Positions 34,801 through 46,077 of a stretch of DNA of 64,000 nt are shown piece by piece. Positions within the stretch are counted from its first letter, which is position 1. Each line of letters starts with the position of its first letter. Both the position numbers and the translations under genes were made by a program. The notes under the pieces were generated by a model. That model was given only the letters and a program-made list of their open reading frames with translations. It ran no database searches and was not told the DNA's origin. The stretch covers positions 66,102 through 130,101 of the forward strand of contig CAXAMN010027417.1 of the NCBI GenBank assembly GCA_963970005.1. Reading direction: 5' to 3'. The DNA is from Durusdinium trenchii (Eukaryota > Sar > Dinophyceae > Suessiales > Symbiodiniaceae).

Positions 34801-36998
34801 CCAAGCAACAAAGAGTGAAGGCTCTGGGAGCGAACGATGTGAGCATGTCCAGTTGGGCGAGGTAGAGGCTTGGGGATAAGAGCGCCGCAAGAGGAGAAGC
34901 AAGAAAGCTGCAAACGTTCAACACTTCATGCTGTGCTCCGATCTTGATCTCAGTCGCAGTAATGCCACCTCCACGAAAATACAAGCTTTCAACTATAGGT
35001 GCCCTGCTATTTTTTCCTCCCAGCCCTGCTCTCTATAGAACGTCGCATTGATGCACGATACCCGAAACACATTTCAACACAACAACAAGAACCATTTCGG
35101 GCATCATTCTCCTGGTGTTCACTGACGGTTTTTTTTGGCACGGGTTCTCAAATAGAACACCAACAAGGGACGCTCCAGAAGGCACCGCACCAAGCAAATC
35201 AAGAATACTAAAAACATTCAACACTTCATGCTGTGCTCCGATCTTCATCTACGTCGCAGTGATACCAGCTCCACGAAAACTACACTCCTCTTTTTTTCTC
35301 CCAGCCCTGCTCTTTATAGGGCTTCGCATTCATGCATGATGCCCGAAACGCATTTCAAAACAACCAAAAACCACCTTTCGGGCATCCTTCTCCTGGTCTT
35401 CACTGACGGGCTTCATTTGTGTCGAACCCGTTCAGGCTTTTTCCCTTCATCGCGTGACCATCAAACCTGCACAGGCTCAAAGAAATGATGCACTGGCTGG
35501 AACACATGCTTAACAGTATTGATTGTAGACTTGAAGGCTTGTAGCTGCCTAAAGCCCTTGTACAGATTATGCACCTATGTCCTATGAAAAGAATTCTATT
35601 GAAGTTTTTGCTTACCTCGGGCAATTCCTTTTCACCGCCTGCTCAATAATAACAGATGTCATATTACAGGGGTTGCAAGAAGCTGCTATATAGTAACAAG
35701 GGCATTGCTACTAGCATCCACAAAACGCACCTTCTCAAACATGCCTTCTCGCCTTCTGTCATTTGTACAACGTACATCCCTGGGGGGCTTAGCACGCGTG
35801 CACCATTTACTGTAATTACATATGTACATGCACCAGATTTAGGTTATTGCATATCCCGTGCCTACTTCCAAGGCATTGATGGAAAGCCTCTCGGTGTTCA
35901 CAGTGGCGTTGTTTATTCATACCCTTAGCCGCTTCCCAAACGAGATCGAGACCGCTGACGAAACAAATTTGCCTAGGTTGAGCTGTGCTAATTGAAATTT
36001 TGAAGTCACAGGGTGCCTGGGATATAGCCAATGTTCCACGGCGGCCTTTATTTTGCAAGCAGCAGCCAGGCTGTAACAATGGCCAAGGGGTAGCTTGACA
36101 TAGATGTCGGCCCGTTGTGTCATGCATCGCCAAGGAATCATCGGAAACTTTCCAGACTCCATGCTAGTGCGAGCAAGTGAGAAGGCGAGAAGGCGTTCGC
36201 CTTTAGCGGGGCCAGATGCTTTGTTGGGACACAGTGGGTGAGCCAACTCCACTCGTCACTAATGGACAATTCATTAAAAAGCGTATTAATATGTGTTCCA
36301 TCATCATGTTAACCTGAGCACTTTTGGTGCTTGGAGTCCAGAAGTTCGCACTCTGTGTTCCTCACAGCACCGGTAGGCAAAAGCACGTTTCCTCTCCGAG
36401 GGTCGGTTGCGCTGGCCGGAGAATGCGGAGTCGGAGGAGTCGGCCTCTTGTTTGAGCACTAGCAAGAAGCTACTAGGAGCAAAGGGCATCGCTGGACCCC
36501 AGGCTTGAAGTTAGACAGAGGTATCCTGGCATCGCTACTANNNNNNNNNNGCTACTAGGAGCAAAGGGCATCGCAGGACCCGAGACTTGAAGTTAGACAG
36601 AGGTATCATGGACGAAGCATCTCCCGTCCAATTTGGACGTGGAGTGTCCACAACATTCAAGCCTCCCTCAGAACCGGTGGGATAGGGATCACCCAATGTC
36701 AATTCATTTCATTTCCAGCGCAGACACTTTCTTTTTGAACGTGCCACACAGGGTCCTTTGAGTTCACTGGGCCCTTCAACCCTATTCAACCCTTAGATCC
36801 TCTCTCATCAACTCCAATCTTGAAGTTGGAAGCTGACATACTGAGGTCATGAATGTACACCGGCAGTGGCCCTTGGCAGATCGAGTTCCTCCTGAACATT
36901 TGGACTTCGTCCACTTCTTGTCAGGGCTTCTGTCTTTGGACCCTTCGCGCCGAGAGATACCATCTTCCAAATTCTTGTCCTTGGAATACCGAGAATGA
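31861..36998 (+). CDS. CLK/LAMMER-type dual-specificity protein kinase
   Basis: LAMMER kinases phosphorylate SR splicing factors in the nucleus (family knowledge). The proposed start MDGRSRSRANEAKEPAPAAE has an RS-type head and acidic EEEDTEED. Kinase exons: 32060-32197 (HFPWRAGMVLDCRYQ, Gly loop LGDGAFGRV, VALK lysine), 32469-32687 (VIRDVERYRENAEIEANILL, then LVCELLGESLYDFLKLNGY), 32877-32981 (LTLTHTDLKP, the HTDLKPEN signature of LAMMER and DYRK-like kinases), 33143-33169 (ENILLQTLE), 33553-33641 (KLVDFGSATYD), 33968-34048 (SSVIQTRQYRSPEVILHMGW), 34281-34308 (DKADLWSLG), 34371-34435 (ILWELYSGSMLFETHNSEEH) and 36867-36998 (PPEHLDFVHFLSGLLSLDPS, then stop). The segment between NSEEHL and WPLADR is not located. 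It should lie in the 2.4-kb stretch 34436-36866. Confidence 0.85.
32877..33169 (+). CDS. Kinase catalytic-loop exons split by a probable GA-AG intron
   Basis: The catalytic loop HTDLKPENILL is broken after the CCT of LysPro at 32981. The next exon starts with GAAAACATCTTG at 33143 after GCCGAG. The intron therefore begins GAAACT and ends AG, and GAAA occurs at both borders, so the exact cut is ambiguous. Exon 33143-33169 is only 27 nt and ends at GTGCCA. Frame and length are exact (35 and 9 codons). Confidence 0.8.
34911..35415. repeat. Direct duplication, period about 303 bp
   Basis: TTCAACACTTCATGCTGTGC occurs near 34917 and near 35217. Both copies continue with CTCCGATCTT, GTCGCAGT, CTCCACGAAAA, TCCCAGCCCTGCTCT, TATAG, CGCATT, CCCGAAAC, TTTCGGGCAT and TTCACTGACGG. 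Copies differ by scattered substitutions and small indels, so the duplication is not recent. Confidence 0.85.
36541..36550. other. Assembly gap (10 N)
   Basis: Ten N bases flanked on both sides by GCTACTAGGAGCAAAGGGCA-type repeat sequence. The flanking 60-80 bp are nearly duplicated (36470-36535 and 36551-36608), so the gap may mark a collapsed tandem repeat. Confidence 0.98.
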
Positions 36999-38100
36999 GG
37001 ACAGATCTCGGTTTGAGTGCGGTGATGTCACAATCAATGTGACCTTGCTTTTGGACCTCAACATTGTGGGCCTACCGACTTGTGCTCGTTTTGGTCGGAC
37101 CTCGTAGAAGGGCCGAAGGGCCACGCGCGACGAAAATGTGAGAATGCTGCACCGCTCAAAGGGAGGCAAACAGCAAGAGCTAAGGCAATAGTGGGTTGAT
37201 GGTAAGTATGATGTAAGTATGTGAATTTGGCTACACAATGTGAAGACAAGTAGTAGGATATTCCAGCGAGCCGCTCGGACGCCAAATGCACTCGGTTCAC
37301 CAATTGCGCGGAGCCACACAAGGCTGCACGGAACCACCGAGCAGAGCAACATCAACAAGGCAAATTGCTGGCTGCAACGACGACACCAAGCGTGATTAAC
37401 ACCACCAAATGCACTCCGCATGAAACATGTGTCCTACAAACTGGCCAATTCTACACCCTAGCTCGTAGAAGCTACTCCTGCATCAAATTTGCACGCTTGC
37501 AGTGGCTATCTCTCGAACGCTAAATTTTGTGCAACCTTGATGTCAAAGCTTCAAGATGAGCATTTTGGACTGTGATTTCCTCAAATGTGGACATCTCAAA
37601 GCTTGACCGTGAGCATTTTGTACACGACCTCTACACAGCGGCCAAGCCAAGACCGTTCCAAGACACGAGCGAGACCGCATGACGCGAGACCAGGCGCCGT
37701 TCCGCCAAGCTTTGGAGCCCCGTTCGTAGCGTCCTTGCTCGTAGCACGTTTTATCTCTCAAAAACGCGTGTGGTGCTAGACGTCCTCAAACTTGACCGCC
37801 TGCAAGTTTGAAAAAGACTTTTCGCCCTGGCCCTATTCTTACCGAACTGGTGCTCACGGGCTTACGTTGCTATTGCTTTGTTGATTTTTGCGTTTGTTAC
37901 TTACCTCACTGACCCTCACTGTCACACACGGTACTTTTACTGTGCTATTGTTACACACCTCACTGTCACTTACGTTACTGTTGCTCACTTTGCAATACTT
38001 TGCCATTCATGTGCATTTGTTACCATCCATGAAGTTTCTCGGCTGAACTCCCTTCTTTTCAACGCTACTGTCTACTTGCACATGAAGCAGGTATTAGAAG
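36999..38100. other. No supported gene
   Basis: No exon with protein character was found. GTAGCGTCCTTGCTCGTAGC at 37727 is a single decayed unit of the dispersed repeat. The stretch separates the kinase stop at 36998 from the next weak exons. Confidence 0.4.
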
Positions 38101-38101
38101 C

Positions 38102-39623
38102 ATGCCTTGTTCGGTTCTGACATGTTTGGTGAGTTTTAAGCAGCAAGGGTTTGTTCAAGAGGACATGTCCCATTTCCATGTTCCGCAGAGTGTGCCACGC
38201 TTCATCGTGCTGGCCACAAGGCCAGAAGGGAAGAAGGTGTGGCAGCCTGGAAGAGCATGTTTTTACAAAAGCTGCGGAATAGTCACAAACACCCAGCACT
38301 CAGAATCGCTCAGATGGTCGCCAACCAGCCAAGGTTGCTCAGAAGTGGTTCCGTGCAAGGCAGCCCTAGCTCCAGCTGCTGATTGAAAAAGAACAAGTGC
38401 AGATGTTTGAACAAGTAGGGAAGTTGACACTCTTCGTCAAAAGGCTGTTTTTCGCTGGATGAGTGATTGGTGAGCAAGGCAGTGCTTTCACCCAAAGAAG
38501 GTGCCATTGGTGCATCTTACAAATCAAGCCTCCGAAAGTTCTGTTGGTTCATGCCTATAGGAGGGATGGAGAGGATGCAGGATCCAATGTCAAGCGACCT
38601 TCAAGCAAACCTTTTTCAGGAGTGCAGCCACGGTTTGAATGTCTTCAAGAACTCTAGAAAACTTGGCTTGAGCAAATGCACACCCTGCTCCACTTATCCC
38701 CACTTCACAATCACTGGAGACGAAGTAGCAACAGATGGCACGGCATGGCGTTTTATCTCTTTTTGGCGACTCGGCAGTTTTTAATGACCCCCCTTGTTTG
38801 GATGAATTTTGGCTGCCTTGACTAAGGCCTTCTCGTGTTGGGCACATTTGCTGGTTTGGGCTTCACCTTGCCTCGATGGCAAGGCTGTGATGTCCATGAC
38901 GTCGTTGCAGAGACGGACATCACGATGGGTCAACCTCGTAGCGATGGCCTCCAACCTAGTAACGATGGCCTCCTGCCACGCCTAGCTGCCTCCGGTGTCG
39001 CATCACAGCATGTGGACGAGTTGGAAGCCATTGCAGCCCAGATCCACTATATAAGTCAATGTGCTCGGAGACAACAGATTCCGTCGACACTTGTGGCATC
39101 AAATCAGTTTACAGTAGTCACTGTAGCCAATGCACATGGAAGACTATTCATGTCTCAGAATGCACAGCAAAATCTTGTTGTGTGGCAGGAGCTCCGAGGA
39201 TACGGATATGCCGCCAGGCTGCTCAGAAGGCTGGCGGCAGACAATTTGTCACCCACTTGCTCAATGTTGAATGCCCTTAAATTGGTGGTCTTTGGCCTTT
39301 TACCACTGTTCGTCACAAGTTGTGACAATCATCAGAAGGTAATGTTGAAACTTGAAACCTTACATTACTTGATGGGTTAATCCAGACCTTGGCTGACAAT
39401 CCAGACAACTCAGGTCATTACCTTACTTGATGTGTAAGACCTTGATGATTTGCAATGACCTGAATGACAGACAATCCAGACCTTTGCCCTGCAAGGACAC
39501 CGACACATTTGCGCCTCACAGCGCGGTGATGTTTGCCTCAGGGGCCACTCTGGGTCCTGCCCTGGATGGTGTTGCCCATGGCAATTTTGGAGTGCATAGC
39601 CCAAAGCGTTTGACTTCTCATTG
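38102..39623 (+). CDS. Weak exon group, unknown product
   Basis: Several segments look like protein but cannot be linked. They are about 38160-38250 (MSHFHVPQSVPRFIVLATRP), 38480-38640 (VLSPKEGAIGASYKSSLRKF), 38835-38890 (MLGTFAGLGFTLPRWQG), 39215-39270 (KAGGRQFVTHLLNVECP) and 39499-39600 (DTDTFAPHSAVMFASGATLG, then PALDGVAHGNFGV). The last, after CTGCAAG, is the best; a GxxLGPxLDGxHxxFGV-like pattern occurs in some algal membrane proteins in my memory, but I cannot confirm it. No start or stop can be assigned. Confidence 0.3.
38934..38975. repeat. Two reverse 21-bp units
   Basis: CGTAGCGATGGCCTCCAACC and TAGTAACGATGGCCTCC are two reverse-complement units of the heptad-array repeat, here inside an open frame. 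Confidence 0.85.
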
Positions 39624-39837
39624 AGGAGGCATTCTGAGATGTTCTTTTTGCATCTCTTGTCTTGGGCACTCATAAATTAAACAGTGATAGTTGGTGAATC
39701 AAAGATTCTGAGGTTTCTTTCAGGTGAACCAAAACTGTTCTTGATGCTGCGACATGTAGATACCAGATACTCTTCAACACAACGTCCTACATTGTCAATA
39801 TCGAATGGAGGGGCATTTTTTCGGGTGTTTTCATGTT

Positions 39838-40095
39838 TTGGGGATATGTTTTTTCGGATTCTGCTTTTGCTGCGTTTCTGCTTCTGCTGCGTTTTTGCTT
39901 GTGTTGCTTTTCTGCTTTTGCTTTTCTGCTTCTGCTGCTTTTGTTGCTTTTCTGCTTTTGCTGCTTTTCTGCTTCTGCTGCTTTTCTGCTTTTTGTGTTT
40001 TTGTTTTTCTGCTCTTTGCTTTTGTTGCTTTTCTGCTTTGGCAGCTGTTCTCCTTTCACTTTTTGTTTTTGCTTTTCCATCTGTTTGCTTTCTAA
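39838..40095. repeat. GCTTTTCTGCTTCTGCT low-complexity block
   Basis: Imperfect repeats of TGCTTTTCTGCTTCTGCT give a Phe/Cys-rich frame on one strand and a Lys/Gln/Ala-rich frame on the other. The 173-residue minus-strand ORF across it is a product of the repeat. Confidence 0.88.
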
Positions 40096-40116
40096 CCTTT
40101 GGGTCTGGTGTGCTGC

Positions 40117-40158
40117 TGGAGGGGGGGTGCTGCGCCCCCCCCCAACCCCCCCCCGCGC
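40117..40158. repeat. G/C-rich inverted repeat, paralogue of 10582-10620
   Basis: GGAGGGGGGGTGCTGCGCCC is followed by C runs and ends CCCGCGCC. The same order (G run, GCTGCG, C run, CA, C run, CCCGC) is found at 10582-10620 inside an XPG intron. The G and C runs can pair as a hairpin around GCTGCG. Confidence 0.65.
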
Positions 40159-40317
40159 CACGAAATCTGCACTTATCTCCGACACCCGCGCCTGCCACGA
40201 AATCAATATTTTAAGGTGAACTCCCCAGGGCATAAACTTCTAACCAATCATATATGCCTCCTGTGCTGGTTCTCCTTCTCTTTACTGTTTCTCTGCTAAC
40301 GTAGGACTTTCTCTGAC

Positions 40318-40520
40318 ACCTACACTATGCGAATGTATTTTGCCAGCTACGACAGCTCCCAAATTAGTCTAATCAGCTAGCAATTAATATGAAATCTGCA
40401 CTATTCCAATGTATTTGGCCAGCTACGACACCTGTGTCTCGGCTAAGGACACGAAATTGTTGTAATTAGCTAGGTACTAATAAGAAACCTGCTCTATTCC
40501 AATGTTTTTGAAAAAAAATA
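40318..40520. repeat. Imperfect tandem repeat, about 100 bp, two copies
   Basis: AATGTATTTTGCCAGCTACG at 40333 and AATGTATTTGGCCAGCTACG near 40418 begin two related units containing GACA, TTAGCTAG or TCAGCTAG, AATA.GAAA and CTG.ACTATTCCAATGT. A third partial unit starts near 40500. Confidence 0.65.
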
Positions 40521-40758
40521 AAACGAAAACAATTTAAACACATTCCCAAATTAAACGTGCACCCATATCGAATCATGGGCTAAGGTTGCAAAGAAGAAGA
40601 GACAGGTGGAAACAGAAAGTCACTTTTTGGTTCTTGTGGGTTTGCAGTGGCAAAATTAGAATGCGCCTGAAAGTCAAGAGAAAACCGTATATAGTATATA
40701 GAAGCGTGGGTCGTTATCCTCTTGCTTCTGGCCGCATTGCTTGGTGTGGCACCTGCCG

Positions 40759-43700
40759 ATGGCTCAACAGATTAAGCAGCAGAACCGTGCGAACCGTGCA
40801 GCGAAGGCAACAAGTAGACGGTTTCTGTTGGGCACCTTTGAGCACAGTCCGTAAAAGTTGTTGAATTCCTTTTGTTGCGCTTTTGGTGCCTTCTTTTGCT
40901 TGTTGAAGTCTTTCCCATCCTTAGCAGGTAATACCTGCCACTTGCCCAGCGCCATGGATACCTTCACTGTGCTGGGCTATTTGGGCGTTCAGACTCTCGT
41001 TCTGAACAGCTCATTCTGAGCATTCTGAACGTGGCCAAACATGCCTTAGGGATCCCTAGGATTCAGTTGCTGGACGTGACTACCCATATGGTATGTATGT
41101 ATGTATTATATATATATATGTGTGTGTGTGTGGTCCTGCCGCTTTGAAGGTTGACAAGACACCCAGTTGGTGCACTCAAGAAGTTTGGGCTCTTGACTTT
41201 TTCTGTGGCAGGTCTTTGCTGTGGCTTGTGTGGCTGTTTGCAAACGAGAACCTTTCGCCTTCCCCCTGCATGTTTACCCGAGGATCTCTCCACATGTCGC
41301 CGGACAAATTATGGTTTGTGCCTATGGCTTGACTGCTTTGCATCTCGACGCAGCTGGGGGGCTCTCTTGCCTGCAAAGGACGTGATTTCATGAACTTAAA
41401 ACGGCGCCATTGCCATGCATTGCGCCGGGTCGGGAAGCCATTTGCCACCCTTGTCGTTCACACTTGAAGGGATAAGACATGTGGCTATCGATGCGTCGAC
41501 TCGACTCAAAGTAGGTGGGTGGTTTTTCATGGCGCTGATCCACATGTGCCAAGGCATTCATGGACTCAACGCACGTTGCGGATGACCAACAGTCTCATGG
41601 AGGAATGGAGCTTCTACATGCGACTGATGCCGCTTAGCTTCTGATGCTGCGGTATCATTCAATGGGGTGACGGCTCAACATCTTCAGCTCGCAGGTCACA
41701 CTGAGGAAGTCACCATGCACTCTCAGTAGTTCAGCAGGTAAAGCTTTGGAACTCCTGGGGAATGGACAAACTTCGAAGATGTTGCCGAACACGATTAATA
41801 CAACTTCCGACTTGAATTGAAAACATTTGGCACTGACAGCGCGTTCAAAGCAAAGGGGTGCTATTAGAACTACACGCCAAATTTGTAAGTGATCGCTTGC
41901 GCGATCTCAGATCCTTCCCCAGAGATCCTCCCCCTGGCATTGGATTTGGAATTCATTCTTACCCATGTAAATTCAATTTCGGGAGTCACATTTTGCATTT
42001 CAGTTTGCGAATCGCGACTCTCATTTCAGGGGTTCTTGTACTTTTACATGGTTTGGCACGCCCACTTTTGAGAGTACAGGTCATATTGGACAACGACTGA
42101 GGGGACTGGCTTGGGTTTTCCTGTTCTGGATTGGGACCAGAGGGTAATGCAGTGTGAGGTAGCAGTTGACATTTTGTATACGTGTGGGTGTCTTAGCCAG
42201 AGCTTGCTTGCTTGGAGTCTGGATTGATTCTGTGTTTGCGGTTGATGTTCAGTGCTTGACCTTTTGACATCCATTGGTTCAGACAACGGGTCAATTCATT
42301 TGGCTTTGGGATTCGGTTTTTGGTGTTTGGTGTTCATGGGCCAGGGTCTTGCCCCCCGTTCCTATTTTACTCGGTTGGTTTTCTGGGCTTTGGTTTTCGT
42401 TTTTCAAGGTGTCCTTCCCTTGGCGTTGGATTCTTAGACATTGTCTCTAATCGCAGGTAGGCTTTGCACTACTTGACCTGACATCCATTTTCAAAGGGTA
42501 GAGGTGTCAAAGATTAACTTAGAGTGGGGGGTTGGTGTTCGGGAACCCTCCCCACATCCACTTCATCGTATTGGGCCTTCTTTGCAATTAAACCATCAAC
42601 AACCTCAACCTCATATAACGTGCATAGTAACGTGCATCGTCACATGCTGCGTGATGCACGTGCTTGATTTCGGCAAAGCCCAGGCAGAAGTTCACCGGAG
42701 GTGTTGCAAAAGTGAGTGATGAAGCGGCGAAGCGTGTTCACGAACGAAGGAGCACATCGTTGCAAGAGCACCTTTGGCTGCATGCATTCAGCAGCCACAC
42801 CGTGTTACCATGGCAATGGGGATGAGCCATGATAGCTGCACTTTCTGTAAAGCAGAAGGATGGGTATGAATCCAGGAAGAACATGGTGGCGTGTGAAATA
42901 TGGTGGCAAAGCTTGTGACAAAACCCAATGGTTTTTTGGAAGAAAGGGGCGGGAAAGCGTGTGGGCTCACGACCGAGATAAGGTTTTGAGGTGGATCCCG
43001 GCAAAGGACCCAAGCCTTTTATCCATCCCAGGATTGCGAGCCTTTGGTCTTTGGTGCTTGATTGCTTCATGCTGGTGCTTTTTGCAGCTTGCTTGCACTT
43101 CAAAGCGTTTGGTGGATGGTTGACGGCTTCAGTGTCTAGTATGTTCTTAGTCATGTTCTTACATGTTCTCACTCTTTGTGATACGCCACCCATTCCTTGA
43201 TTGCACCGCACGAAAAGCACTCGCCCTGGTCACTGTCAAAGGCCTAAGGCGTTGCCCTGCATCACCCAGGTCGTGCAGGCGATCGGTGCTACTCCACCAA
43301 TGGTTCACAGCGTGGCCTTCTATGCCACCGTCTCGTTGGGAAGCACTGTGATGCGCAGGTTGGAGCGCGTCATTGAGTCGTTTGGTATTCAGAGATCGGC
43401 GAGAGAAATGCAAAGGAAAAGGGATACGGAAAAGAAGCTGTGCCTGCTAAAGGCAGATGAAAAAGGAAGGCAAGGCCCCTTCTAAGGGGACCATAACCTT
43501 TTTTTTGCTCATATTTGTTGTAAAGATACTTTTTGGTGTTCTGGAATTGGTCCCTAAAGTAGCAGTTGGCGGCCAACTGTTGGCTAGAAGAAAGTGCTGG
43601 CCCCAAACACTCTGATCACATACGACCCATTACATGGGCTTTGCCCGTCTTGCCATGCTGTACTAGCCCTTAAGTCTTGCAAGCACTCCGGATTGAGGAT

Positions 43701-45585
43701 GCAGTCCAGCAAATCTTGGACACTACTCAAGCTCCCAGCAAGCAGCTACACCCCAACCTAGTGCCCTTTGAACCTATCCGTCCCTCTCGTCTCTACCTGC
43801 TGAGCTTTGTGGAGCCAGCGCACCTTATTCTTCATCGCACAGGCAAAGACCACAGTGAGGCCCATCAATATCATATACATAATGCACATAATATCTCCCA
43901 AAAAGATGCGCTGGAAACTCTAAATGTATCCAAACTTTCATGCCTGCTTTCAGCGTGGTCAGAGTTAGGCCTTTGAACTTGGCGTGAGGCTTTGAAGGTG
44001 TGATCATAATTCTTCACGACTGTCAGAGAAGGACTAGGTATGTCAAGTGCAAATCAGGGTGTGCACAGGCGGGTTCTTGCTCGTCAGGATGGGAGATCCA
44101 GCTGTGATTTTGACACCAGCACGCTTGAACCGGGATATGACCATCATGAGCGTTTTGGTGTGCCGTGGGGCAAGAAGGGGAGATGGGGAAGATCAGTTGC
44201 GATGGGTCAAATGAGCTATGAACTTGTTGAGTCAAGTCCTGGTCAGGTTTGCAGCGACCTTGGGCATGCCTCGCGAGTTGATGCCAGCCTGTTACATGGC
44301 ACGGACCTTGTGCTTCACCTTCACCAACAGTCAGTTCAGCAACAAGGCGCCAGGGCTCATCTAGCTAGAGAAAGGTGTCACAACAGTTTCCCGTTTTGCT
44401 TGTGAAACTGCTCAAGCCTTGGGATTTTGGATGCAAAACTGACTGATTGCCGCCCTTGTAGCTTAGGAATGGGAAGGGTAGGTTTGCATCAATACGCAAT
44501 CCATATGTGTACATAGTCATTCATGTATTTGCATGGGTTTGTATATAGTGTATATACATGTCGCTATCATTAGTTAGTTCAGCAGTCAAGAGGTAATTTT
44601 GCTTATTTTTGCAGATCAGTTTTGTTGAAGTAGTGGCATCAGTGTCTAATTCTTCAGGTTGCTGAAATGTTGTCAAGTTCACTTGAACTGGCTTTGCGGG
44701 AGCTTCACTGTTGTATTCTGTTATCACTGTTGCCACTCAATCCCCACATGCGACGCTGGACCGAGGTGAATATCGTGCTTGCTCCATTCTATGTGCTATC
44801 GCACTGGTTCAACCTCGAGCCTGATGCCCCCTCTGAGAGGCGGCACCGTTGCAGCTCTGGGCTGGCTGCATTTCTAGGAGCTTGCTTTTAGAGCATTCCA
44901 CCGCGGTAAAAGCTGTGAAGGCTTGCCTTCCTTGTTTATTTTGGAGCACCCTCCAAATCCCTACACTTGCGCACAGGCTGCTATTTTCCATGGCCGGGGA
45001 GGTGGTCGCGGTCGCCTTGTCTATTCTGGTCGTGACCAATTTGGACACAAAGGAGCCAAGCCCAGTCTGTCAGAAGGCCCCATGTATGTAGTGGAGGGAC
45101 ATGTGTGTCAGTGTGCGTGTAGTTTGTTATGTCCATCAGCCATGTCACGATGAATTAGATGATTACTTTAGCAGTGCCCTTTTCGTGCTTATATCGAGTG
45201 AAAGTGTTTCCAAGAGTGCCAAATTGTATATGCCGCGTCCTGGGGTTTATTTTAGGTCACATAACCTTCCCACTGACAAGCCATACAGCCCAACTTGTAC
45301 AATGTGGCCGTTCATGGCATATGAGGAGCACAACGCCGCGGTGGCCACCATGGAGCTGGAAGCCAAGGTGAAAGAAGTTGAACAAGCGGCGCCTCGGGCT
45401 TGTCAAAGCAGGTGTTTTGGAAGGTGAGTGTTCAACACCCGATTTCCTAGAAGTGGGAAGGATGCCTCAAGCTGTGTCCTGGGTCCTAAGCAGTTCCGCA
45501 AGCACAACCAATGTTCTTGCAGAATCATTTGAAGCCAATGCAATGACGCCCCCCGCCAAGCACAAGCACTCCGTTGGGCCATAGG
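40759..45585 (+). CDS. Unrecognised multi-exon gene, possibly membrane-associated
   Basis: A possible start is MAQQIKQQNRANRAAKATSR at 40759. Further segments: about 40953-41015 (MDTFTVLGYLGVQTLVLN), 41063-41093 (DSVAGRDYPYG before GTATGT), about 41212-41312 (VFAVACVAVCKREPFAFPLH, YPRISPHVAGQIM), about 41575-41640 (TLRMTNSLMEEWSFYMRLM), 43270-43440 (VVQAIGATPPMVHSVAFYAT), 43677-43843 (VPFEPIRPSRLYLLSFVEPA) and 44659-44830 (RRWTEVNIVLAPFYVLSHWF). Toward the end are 45328-45411 (EHNAAVATMELEAKVKEVEQ) and a tail to TAG 45583-45585. Several segments are hydrophobic and aromatic enough for membrane helices. I cannot name a family, and this may be more than one gene. Confidence 0.42.
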
Positions 45586-45853
45586 TCTTGGACCCCGCCA
45601 ATAACCCTAGTGGCTCTAGAAAGAAAAGAGATCAAACGTGTGTGTTTTCTTGTTAAATTTGTACTGTGTGTGTGTGTGTGTTTTCATTGTGTTTCATTGT
45701 GTTTCTTCAGACATTTCTTTCTGTTTGGTTTGTACGTCACTTGTTCTTTCGTTATTTTTCTTTCTGCAACGTGTATTTTTGAACATGGTTTGAACGACGT
45801 TAAGTTCCCCTAAAAATCTAGGAACCAAATCATTAGTGCGAGCGCTTCTTCAA

Positions 45854-45897
45854 GGAAGCCCCCCTGCTGCCTTTAGGGCAGTCCAGGGGGAGCTTCC
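45854..45897. terminator. Strong stem-loop downstream of a gene end
   Basis: GGAAGC/GCTTCC, CCCCCTG/CAGGGGG and CTGCC/GGCAG stack into a nearly perfect stem of 18 base pairs with a TTTAG loop and one bulged base. It lies about 270 bp after the proposed stop at 45585. The 17-nt lead CGCTTCTTCAAGGAAGC recurs at about 53010-53026. Whether it acts in 3'-end formation, as a small RNA, or is a repeat is unknown; the label terminator is tentative. Confidence 0.35.
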
Positions 45898-46077
45898 TGG
45901 AGCTGTCCCGCATCCTACCTAGAAGCTAGCCTGGCCTTATAGCTGGCCTCCTTACTCAATTAAGTAGGAATTGCCTTTAAAAGAAGAACTATAATATGCA
46001 TACTGTATATAATATATAATAATAGTCTATTTTGGATAAACATGTCCTTTTCCTTGCTTTCCCCTTCTCCCTGCTCC

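Larger units (their letters stand above)
34436..36866. other. Large kinase intron region with duplications and a gap
   Basis: This stretch should contain the missing kinase subdomain between EEHL and WPLADR. Candidates are 36610-36680 (DEASPVQFGRGVSTTFKPPS) and about 36720-36760, neither convincing. It also holds a 303-bp direct duplication (34911-35410), GCTACTAG repeats (35685, 36460, 36551) and a 10-N gap. Confidence 0.45.

Noticed and set aside
39677-40233. Minus-strand Lys/Gln/Ala-rich ORFs and the overlapping plus-strand Phe/Cys-rich ORFs
   Set aside because: Both are translations of a low-complexity GCTTTTCTGCTTCTGCT tract; no splice signals or family motifs.
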